From positions 2,790,001 through 2,854,000 of the forward strand of contig OZ244935.1 in the NCBI GenBank assembly GCA_965222005.1: 64,000 nt of DNA, given 5' to 3'. A program made the position numbers and the translations under genes. How positions within the stretch are numbered: position 1 is the stretch's first letter; each line of letters starts with the position of its first letter. The notes under the pieces were generated by a model. That model was given only the letters and a program-made list of their open reading frames with translations, searched no databases and had not been told where the DNA came from. Source of the DNA: CBDCTM01 sp965222005. Lineage in GTDB: Bacteria > Bacteroidota > Bacteroidia > Chitinophagales > Saprospiraceae. Shown here in pieces: positions 57,735 to 64,000 of the stretch.

Positions 57735-59822
57735 TCAATCTCCGGCGATCTGGGTGTAAGAACGGGGCGGTGCATAAAAGCCGATTCGCTTCATCATATC
57801 CTGCCATTTTTGATGCTGCCAGATGGTATCGGGAAGGGGGAAATACTGGAAGTGCCCGGGCCCGCTGTAGTATTTTTCAAATGCCAACTCCAGCCCGTCG
57901 AGGTACTTATCGGTATCGCCATCCAGCAAAGCCAGATAATTGTCGATACTGAGAAAAAGGTCCTCAAAGGGATCGCGGGGATCCCTGTTCTTGATCGCCT
58001 GTAAGCTATCGCGAATCACCAGCAGACTATCGCGGTTGCGCAGCTCTTTGTGGTAATGGATGCCGTAGATCAGCTTACCCAGCTGCGAGCGGATCCCGTC
58101 CATCAGTGCGCGGGCCCCCTCAAAATCACCAGCTCGCAGCAGGCCGTAGAGCAGGGCACGTTTGGAGGGACCATAGCGGGGGTACTCTTCCTCCATTTTC
58201 CGGAAATGGGCTATAGCTTCCTCTATTTTACCCTCCGCCAGCAGGATTTGCCCATCTACCAGCTGGATGGCAGGATACACGGGCGATAGGTATTTTGCAA
58301 TATCAATAGCCTGCCTGGCCTGGGGGATGTCTCCTTTGGTGAGCAGTGTTTCAGCGAGCCATTGATGGGCTGTGGCATTTTTCGGATTGATTTTGATGGC
58401 CTCCTGCAGTGCCTCGATAGAGGCTTCATAATTTCTTTCATAATCCGAGTAATAATTGCCCAAAGCTGCCAAGGCATCCGACTGGTGGGGATCGAGTTGG
58501 AGTGCCATTTCGGCAAATTGCCTGGCCCATCGGTAATGCTGCACCCAATCGTCCATCGAATTGGAAGCCATAGTGACGTGCGTTTGTGCGAGGCCTGCAT
58601 AGCCTTGGGCAAATGTAGTGTCCAGCTCTACCGATTTTTGATAGAACAGCAGGGCGAGCTTCAAATTTTTGCTGCCACGTTGAATCCAGTGGTAGCGGCC
58701 CTTTGAGAATTGTTCGTACACAGCCAGGTTGGTGGTAGGCGATTTGTTGAGGCGGGCCGTTTCACTTTCGCTGAGCTTGGCACGCAGTTCTTTGGCAATC
58801 GTTCTGGCCACTTCCGATTGAATTTTGAAGATGTCTTGCAGGTAGAAATCGTAAGAATTCCCCCAGATTTGCTGGTTTTCCTGCGTTTTCACCAACTGAG
58901 CCCGCACGCGCACCTGCTCTCCGGCACGTTGGACATTGCCCACCAGCAGATGTGCCACTCCCAGCTCTTTGCCTATCTGTTGATTGGTTTTTTCAGATTG
59001 AAAATAGAGCTTTGAAGAATTGAAATCAATGACCTTCAAGGTATTTATTTGGGAGAGGTTGTCGAGAATGTCGTGTGAAATGCCGGTGCTGAAATATTCC
59101 TGATCTTTATCATCGCTGAAATTCGTAAAGGGCAACACGGCAATGGAAAGCTCGGCAGGTGTGGCTTCCGTGCTTCCTGCAAACTGGCGTACGACAAAGA
59201 AGATCAGTAGCAGGCCGAGTATTCCCAAACCGCTATTGCGCAGCAACTTTTGGCGGCGGTTGGTGAGGGGCTGTGCCAGCTTTCCACTGAGTTTATTTTT
59301 ATCCGGAATGGCCAGGCCATCTGCAGCCAGAGCATATATAGTGACGGGCTCATCTACATTTTTGAAATGCTGAACGCCCAAAGAAGCGAGCGGAAATTGG
59401 GGCTGATTGTTAATATCCCGCTTAATGCGTTCCGAAAGAAGTACTGCTCCGGGTATGCTTACGGATTCAATGCGGGAAGCCACATTGATGCTATTGCCAT
59501 AAGCATTGTCCTGCTCCATAAACATATCGCCGCTGTGCAAGCCAATGCGAACGGGCAGTACAGGATCGGCTGCCAGAAAGACGAGCTGTGCGGCGTGGGC
59601 GCATTGAACGGCCTGTACGGAGCTGTCGAAGAGGCAGAGGCATCCATCTCCATAAAAATTGACAATATTGCCTTCATGTTTGGCTACCAGTCTGGAAAGT
59701 GTCTCCCGGAAGAGCGTAAGCCCTTTGCGAGCCAATGGCTCATTGTGCTGCATCAATGCAGTGTAGCCCGCGATGTCGGCGAAAAGAATGGCCGCCAATT
59801 TTCTGGTCTGCTCTTTTGACAT
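57735..59822 (-). CDS. Class III adenylate/guanylate cyclase with membrane segment and TPR domain
   Basis: 695 residues. Cyclase domain at residues 8-170: AAILFADIAGYTALMQHNEP (first metal Asp), GNIVNFYGDGCLCLFDS (second metal Asp), GLHSGDMFMEQDNAYGNSIN and VASRIESVSIPGAVLLSERI. One membrane helix near residue 200 (GLGILGLLLIFFVVRQFA). Then a FlgO-like/TolB-like segment (LSIAVLPFTNFSDDKDQEYF) and TPR repeats (residues 380-600; ALAALGNYYSDYERNYEASI). The cyclase faces the cytoplasm and the TPRs the periplasm if the single helix spans the membrane. Makes cAMP, or cGMP, in response to an unknown signal. Confidence 0.92.
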   Translation of the reverse strand: MSKEQTRKLAAILFADIAGYTALMQHNEPLARKGLTLFRETLSRLVAKHEGNIVNFYGDGCLCLFDSSVQAVQCAHAAQLVFLAADPVLPVRIGLHSGDMFMEQDNAYGNSINVASRIESVSIPGAVLLSERIKRDINNQPQFPLASLGVQHFKNVDEPVTIYALAADGLAIPDKNKLSGKLAQPLTNRRQKLLRNSGLGILGLLLIFFVVRQFAGSTEATPAELSIAVLPFTNFSDDKDQEYFSTGISHDILDNLSQINTLKVIDFNSSKLYFQSEKTNQQIGKELGVAHLLVGNVQRAGEQVRVRAQLVKTQENQQIWGNSYDFYLQDIFKIQSEVARTIAKELRAKLSESETARLNKSPTTNLAVYEQFSKGRYHWIQRGSKNLKLALLFYQKSVELDTTFAQGYAGLAQTHVTMASNSMDDWVQHYRWARQFAEMALQLDPHQSDALAALGNYYSDYERNYEASIEALQEAIKINPKNATAHQWLAETLLTKGDIPQARQAIDIAKYLSPVYPAIQLVDGQILLAEGKIEEAIAHFRKMEEEYPRYGPSKRALLYGLLRAGDFEGARALMDGIRSQLGKLIYGIHYHKELRNRDSLLVIRDSLQAIKNRDPRDPFEDLFLSIDNYLALLDGDTDKYLDGLELAFEKYYSGPGHFQYFPLPDTIWQHQKWQDMMKRIGFYAPPRSYTQIAGD

Positions 59823-60198
59823 ATAACCGGAGATTCCTGTGACCTCTAAAGATAGGCAACTCTATGTCAAATTTTTGTTTTTAAATTGACGGAAGGGAAA
59901 GGCGGGCACGGTTAGTAAAAATAAAAAACAGAAAGTGTCAGAAAAATAGAGAAAATTATTATTATATAATTGATTGACAATCAAATTTTTATGAATTGAA
60001 ATATTTTTATTTGTTCTTCACGCATAAAATAATTTTGAAACACAAAATGTTTATATTATCTTGTGCCTGCCTTTCCATACTATCATGAAACATTAAAAAA
60101 TTGGTTTCTGCCGAGGGAGATGTTGCGTACAAATTGATCTTTGTGAAGCATGTCCGGTAGAACGAGCAATCATTTTTTTACCTTTAAATATTTAGTAC
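59823..60198. other. Divergent promoter region, no gene
   Basis: 376 bases, AT-rich, between divergent cyclase and SnoaL-like genes. A palindrome-like aattgattgacaatcaaatt lies near 59960. No promoter matches the consensus well enough to place. Confidence 0.4.
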
Positions 60199-60561
60199 AT
60201 GAGTTGTTTAAAAAATGCAAAAGAACTTTGCAGTATGATGGAAAATGGCCAAATGATGGAGGCCTTTGAAAAATTTTATGCCGATGATGTAGTGGTCATC
60301 GAAGCAAATGGCGATACCCGCAATGGCAAAGATGCGCAGCGCGAAGGGCTGAAAGGATGGCAAGCCAGCCTGCAGGAATATCATGGCGGGGGCTTTCGCA
60401 ATGTTACAGCCAATGAGGATGCCGGTACGTCCATGATTGAAAGCTGGACGGATATTACCTTCAAGGATGGCAATCGTTTTATGTTGGAAGAAGTAGGTGT
60501 ACAGCAATGGAAGGATGGGAAAATAGTCCGCGAACGATTTTATTACAACATGCCCGGATAG
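60199..60561 (+). CDS. SnoaL-like/NTF2-like fold protein
   Basis: 120 residues: short cone fold with LCSMMENGQMMEAFEKFYAD, VVVIEANGDTRNGKDAQREG and IVRERFYYNM at the end, which match the SnoaL_2/NTF2-like superfamily. Such proteins are isomerases, hydratases or small-molecule binders; no catalytic residues can be assigned. Cytosolic. Followed after 91 bases by the DUF2461 gene on the same strand. Confidence 0.85.
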   Translation: MSCLKNAKELCSMMENGQMMEAFEKFYADDVVVIEANGDTRNGKDAQREGLKGWQASLQEYHGGGFRNVTANEDAGTSMIESWTDITFKDGNRFMLEEVGVQQWKDGKIVRERFYYNMPG

Positions 60562-60572
60562 TATATTTTTTT

Positions 60573-60621
60573 GGTACTCGGTGAATGCTGCAAGTTTGCC
60601 TTTATTCGTTTGCCGAGTACC
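60573..60621. repeat. Hairpin-forming inverted repeat between the SnoaL-like and DUF2461 genes
   Basis: ggtactcgg (60573-60581) and ccgagtacc (60613-60621) are perfectly complementary around a 31-base loop. The T-run lies on its left (60565-60572), so it is not a normal plus-strand terminator; it may be a leader structure of the following gene. Confidence 0.5.
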
Positions 60622-60652
60622 CTTTGCTGTCCACCATAAAACAAAATAGAAT

Positions 60653-61321
60653 ATGTCCTACTTTACCAAAGACTTTCTTGCCTTTCTCAATGATTTGGCC
60701 GCCAATAATGACCGAGACTGGTTCAAAGCCAATAAGAAGCGTTACGAAACATCTGTTAAAGAGCCCTTTGAAGCCTTCGTTGCAGAGATGATCGACCGCA
60801 TTGGTGCCGATGACAAGCGCATCGTGTTGACGCCTAAAGAAGCGATCTTCCGCATTTATCGCGACACACGCTTCAGTAAAGATAAAACGCCTTACAAAAC
60901 ACAAGCTTCAGCTATCATTTCACCCGGCGGCCGCAAGCAAATCCATACGCCCGGTGGGGTGTATATACAATTTGGTGCCGAAAATTGCCGAATTTACGGG
61001 GGCGTATATCGGCCAGACACCAAGCAGTTGCAGCTGATTCGCGAACACATAGCGTCAAATCTCAAAGCCTTTGACAAGCTGATAAACGAGAAAGATTTTA
61101 AAAAGAAATTTGGTACGATCAGAGGAGAGCAGCACAAGCGCATTCCGAAAGAATTTCGGGGGGTTGCAGCCGCGCAGCCGCTCATCGCCAATAAGTCCTT
61201 TTACTATTTTGCCGAACTCAAACCCAGTCAGATTACCCGTAAGGACTTACCAGAAAAGGTGATGGAGTATTATTATACTTCCAAGCCGCTGGCTTCTTTT
61301 TTTGGCAAAGCGCTGGGGTAG
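60653..61321 (+). CDS. DUF2461 (TIGR02453) family protein
   Basis: 222 residues: FLNDLAANNDRDWFKANKKR near the start, then RIYRDTRFSKDKTPYKTQAS and IHTPGGVYIQFGAENCRIYG, then the KRIPKEF segment, all typical of TIGR02453 proteins. Function unknown despite broad distribution. Cytosolic and apparently complete. The 3' end lies beside a 168-base palindrome. Confidence 0.9.
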   Translation: MSYFTKDFLAFLNDLAANNDRDWFKANKKRYETSVKEPFEAFVAEMIDRIGADDKRIVLTPKEAIFRIYRDTRFSKDKTPYKTQASAIISPGGRKQIHTPGGVYIQFGAENCRIYGGVYRPDTKQLQLIREHIASNLKAFDKLINEKDFKKKFGTIRGEQHKRIPKEFRGVAAAQPLIANKSFYYFAELKPSQITRKDLPEKVMEYYYTSKPLASFFGKALG

Positions 61322-61330
61322 AGTAGAGTT

Positions 61331-61499
61331 TAAGAGTGTGCTCGGGTTTTATTAATCGGGCTGCAAACATCCCTTTTTTGGTGATACTTCATTCAAAAAT
61401 TGGGCTTCGTAGCCCGGCTACGTTCCCAATTTTCAGCTTCGCCTCACCAAAAAATGAATTCTTTTCGCCTCAAAGAACAAATTCCGAACACACTCTAAG
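61331..61499. repeat. Long imperfect palindrome, MITE-like
   Basis: Terminal taagagtgtgctcgg pairs with the complement of the right end (ccgaacacactctaa); ttttttggtga with tcaccaaaaaa; aaaattggg with cccaatttt; and a perfect central hairpin cgtagcc-c-ggctacg. About 168 bases, the same length and layout as the element at 26267-26436, and fills the space between convergent genes, overlapping the aminotransferase stop codon. Confidence 0.75.
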
Positions 61500-63066
61500 A
61501 GTTATTTGTGAGAGCACTATTGTCCTTATTCGTTTCGGCAGCACATAGGGGGTGGTCACTTTGTTGACATGCAAAGCTGTTTGTAAAGTATTTGTTTATG
61601 TTGCTTTCCATTTCCAATACCAGGCCCATATCATTGGGTTTAATACTTCCTGTTTTCAGGTCCATTTTATAATCGTTCTTCCAATGAGGATGATTTTGGG
61701 CAAGTTGTTTAACCGCATTTATTATATATTGAATTTCCATATTTGAATGAGTCGGATGGAGGGATAGCCGAATCCACCCGGGTTTGTTGGAGCAATTTCC
61801 CTGGCTAATTTCATTGGTGATTTTGTTCGATAACTCTTGTGTGACATTTAGTAAATAGTGACCATAAGTGCCGGCGCAAGAGCAGCCTCCCCTTGTTTGG
61901 ATTCCAAATCGATCGTTCAACATTTTCACTCCCATGTTGTAATGCAGGCCATCTATATAGAAGGAAATAATGCAGAGTCTTTTTTTATGCTCACTGGCCA
62001 GGATATGAAGATTTGGTATATCATTCAATGAATTCCAAACAATATCCAGTATCTCTTCTTCTCGTTTTTGAATGTTTTGTACCCCCATCTCCTCTTTCAA
62101 CTGTATGCACATGGCTGCTTTTATGGTTTGTAAAAAAGCAGGGGTGCCGCCATCCTCTCGAACTTCTATATTTTCAATGTACTTATGTTCTCCCCAGGGG
62201 TTTGTCCAATCAACAGTGCCTCCTCCCGGATTGTCAGGTATGGAATTAGCATACAGCTTTTGATTGAAGATTAGGATGCCTGTGGTGCCCGGACCACCGA
62301 GGAATTTATGAGGAGAAAAATAAATAGCATCAAGAAAGCGACCTTTTTCATCATCGGAGTGCATGTCAATCGAAACATAGGGAGCCGAACAGGCAAAATC
62401 GACAAAACAAAAACCATTGAATTGGTGTATCAGTTCTGCTATATCTAAATAGGGTGTTACAATTCCTGTTACATTTGAGCAGGACGTTATGGCTGCTATT
62501 TTTGTTTTTCGATTGCCATATTGTTCAATGGCGCCTTGAAAATGTTCTATTGAAACCAAGCCTTTCTCATCTGGTGGCACCACTACCACATCTGCAATCG
62601 TTTCAATCCATGTTGTTTGGTTGGAGTGATGTTCCATATGCGAGACAAAGACCACCGGCCTGTCTTGTTCGTTCAGGGAAATCTTATCTTTAAATGACTC
62701 GTGTATTTTGAGTCCCAATATTCGTTGAAATTTATTCACAACACCTGTCATGCCAGCATTGGAGGAAATAAGAATATCCTTTTCAGAGGCTCCAACGTGG
62801 GTCTTTATTATTTGTTGGGCTCTGTGGTAAGCATAGGTCATCATCGAGCCAGTACCATTCATATCGGTATGTGTATTGGCTACAAACGGAAGAAACTTTT
62901 GACGTAAGCGCTCTTCAATTGGTAAGAACATCCTGCCACTTGCCGTCCAGTCTGCATAAACTATTCTAATGGACTCATGCACAGGTGTTTTAATCGTTTG
63001 GTGTTGACCTATGATGCCATTGCGGTATTTTGAAAAATGCTGCTCCATAAGTATTTTGTATAGCAT
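61495..63066 (-). CDS. Class V PLP-dependent aminotransferase/cysteine desulfurase-like protein
   Basis: 523 residues from the ATG at 63066 (63048 is an alternative). PLP fold type I: VYADWTASGRMFLPIEERLR, LISSNAGMTGVVNKFQR, HMEHHSNQTTWIETIADVVV, the Schiff-base lysine in IYFSPHKFLGGPGTTGIL, and a C-terminal RGGCSCAGTYGHYLLN, where cysteine desulfurases carry the active-site loop. Longer than IscS/SufS by about 100 residues at the C-terminus (MDLKTGSIKPNDMGLVLEME). Sulfur transfer or another elimination reaction is possible. No suf or isc genes are adjacent. Confidence 0.88.
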   Translation of the reverse strand: MLYKILMEQHFSKYRNGIIGQHQTIKTPVHESIRIVYADWTASGRMFLPIEERLRQKFLPFVANTHTDMNGTGSMMTYAYHRAQQIIKTHVGASEKDILISSNAGMTGVVNKFQRILGLKIHESFKDKISLNEQDRPVVFVSHMEHHSNQTTWIETIADVVVVPPDEKGLVSIEHFQGAIEQYGNRKTKIAAITSCSNVTGIVTPYLDIAELIHQFNGFCFVDFACSAPYVSIDMHSDDEKGRFLDAIYFSPHKFLGGPGTTGILIFNQKLYANSIPDNPGGGTVDWTNPWGEHKYIENIEVREDGGTPAFLQTIKAAMCIQLKEEMGVQNIQKREEEILDIVWNSLNDIPNLHILASEHKKRLCIISFYIDGLHYNMGVKMLNDRFGIQTRGGCSCAGTYGHYLLNVTQELSNKITNEISQGNCSNKPGWIRLSLHPTHSNMEIQYIINAVKQLAQNHPHWKNDYKMDLKTGSIKPNDMGLVLEMESNINKYFTNSFACQQSDHPLCAAETNKDNSALTNNS

Positions 63067-63362
63067 TGCATACCGCCAACATGCTCTCCTGCTGTGTCAG
63101 CGGAAAGCATGTTGGCAGTGCATTTTGTCAAGCACTTTACAATATAAAAATCGGTATTTTATTTTTCTTGGGCAAACAGTCCGACAAAAGCAAGTACTGT
63201 CAGACAGATCGTGCCCATACTCCCATTAGTCCGGCACGCTTGTTTTTTCAGATGGCGAAATTTCAGAGCATGTTGGGGAATTGGTCTTTTAGACGAAAAA
63301 GTGGCATTTGCAATCAAATTATTAAAATCCCAACATGCGCTCAAACTTCAGGCGCTTGTTCA

Positions 63363-64000
63363 TCACCCTCCTCTGCTATACTTCCGGATCGCCTCGTCGA
63401 TTTTTTCAATTCGGTTGGTAGGGCTCGGATGTGTGCTGAAAAACTCCGACTGTCGGTTTGCTCCGCCACTGGCCTCTTCCAAAATACGCATCACCCCTTT
63501 GAGGGCATGCGGATCGTAGCCGGCTTCCAACATGAGTCGCACACCCAGATCATCCGATTGCAATTCCTGGTCGCGGCCGTACTTCATATTGATGAGGTTG
63601 GCAATCATTTGAGCTGCCTGGGCTGTACCATAATCACCCGCAGCTACCACAGCGGCGCCGGTAAGGCCCTGCGTCAGCTCTTGCTTGGCAATACGTTCAG
63701 CGCCGTGCCGTGCTACCACATGGCCAATCTCATGGCCGAGTACTCCGGCTAGTTGGTCCTCCGATTCGAGGCGCGAAGCAAGCGCCGCAGTGATGAATAC
63801 CTGACCGCCCGGCAGCGCAAAAGCATTGACCAGGCGCGGATCGGCAAGCAGATGAAAGTCGAATTGGTATTCAGTAGAACGGGCAATAGAATTGTTGACC
63901 AGCCGTTGGCCGACTTGCTTTACAAGCGCCTGGCCCTGCGGATCGGGGTGGAGGCCGCCGTGTTGTTGGATCATGGAAGGGGCACTCTGCAAACCGAGCT
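63363..64000 (-). CDS. M48 family zinc metalloprotease (partial)
   Basis: The gene runs off the right edge; about 212 C-terminal residues are visible. FALPGGQVFITAALASRLES leads to the zinc motif LGHEIGHVVARHGAERI (HExxH), with the third ligand Glu in YGRDQELQSDDLGVRLMLEA. It matches stand-alone M48/Oma1-like (BepA-type) proteases, which degrade misfolded proteins in the periplasm or envelope. Ends in the usual STHPSPTNRIEKIDEAIRKY segment. Confidence 0.93.
   Translation of the reverse strand, partial: LGLQSAPSMIQQHGGLHPDPQGQALVKQVGQRLVNNSIARSTEYQFDFHLLADPRLVNAFALPGGQVFITAALASRLESEDQLAGVLGHEIGHVVARHGAERIAKQELTQGLTGAAVVAAGDYGTAQAAQMIANLINMKYGRDQELQSDDLGVRLMLEAGYDPHALKGVMRILEEASGGANRQSEFFSTHPSPTNRIEKIDEAIRKYSRGG

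Overview
The window comes from a member of the Bacteroidota, most like the Saprospiraceae/Lewinella-type marine or sludge bacteria. The evidence is several type IX secretion (T9SS) C-terminal sorting domains, lipoproteins with Bacteroidota-style lipoboxes, a CarboxypepD-plug TonB-dependent receptor, promoters of the TTG-N19-TAnnTTTG kind, and few Shine-Dalgarno sequences. No rRNA, prophage or plasmid replication gene is visible. The species cannot be named from the sequence.

Layout. 0-5 kb: an outer-membrane beta-barrel fragment, an ECF sigma factor with a large single-pass membrane partner, and a CvfB-type S1 protein coupled to a 52-residue membrane peptide. 5-23.7 kb: ordinary chromosome with a secreted GH9 glucanase, a beta-helix lipoprotein, a fatty acid desaturase, a minus-strand run (large P-loop protein, MscS-like protein, cation/proton antiporter), a TetR-SulP pair with a probable operator, and a sugar-type MFS transporter. 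24.0-26.0 kb: 21 minus-strand tRNA or tRNA-like genes packed head to tail, bounded by palindromic repeats. 26.5-32.4 kb: three small genes that look metal-related, MurQ, and a TonB-dependent receptor. 32.4-38.3 kb: a compact type II-C CRISPR-Cas locus with a divergent tracrRNA, cas9, cas1, cas2 and a three-repeat array. 38.3-55.8 kb: an AT-rich accessory block with cassette-like single genes, attC-like palindromes, an ECF42-type sigma/YCII pair, one DDE transposase, a complete IS21 element that splits a serine hydrolase gene, three T9SS-exported proteins and an AraC regulator. 55.8-64 kb: transglutaminase-like protein, lipoprotein, class III adenylate cyclase with TPRs, SnoaL-like protein, DUF2461 protein, class V aminotransferase and an M48 protease fragment.

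The most unusual part is the tRNA array. It holds an almost complete minimal decoding set, mostly one U34 tRNA per four-codon family, with no recognisable His, Glu or Tyr gene. It contains aberrant members: two leucine tRNAs without the long variable arm, two damaged serine-like tRNAs, and a proline tRNA whose acceptor strands do not pair. Its three sub-blocks are each preceded, within 0-5 nt, by an intrinsic terminator. The leaders upstream of those terminators contain segments complementary to the terminator, which suggests attenuation.

The CRISPR locus is unusually readable by eye: promoter, anti-repeat, hairpins and terminator of the tracrRNA can all be placed. The array ends directly against the accessory block, and a truncated CRISPR-repeat copy reappears at the far side of that block 17.5 kb away, so the block may have been inserted into or beside the array. 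All family assignments are from reading motifs and were not checked against a database.
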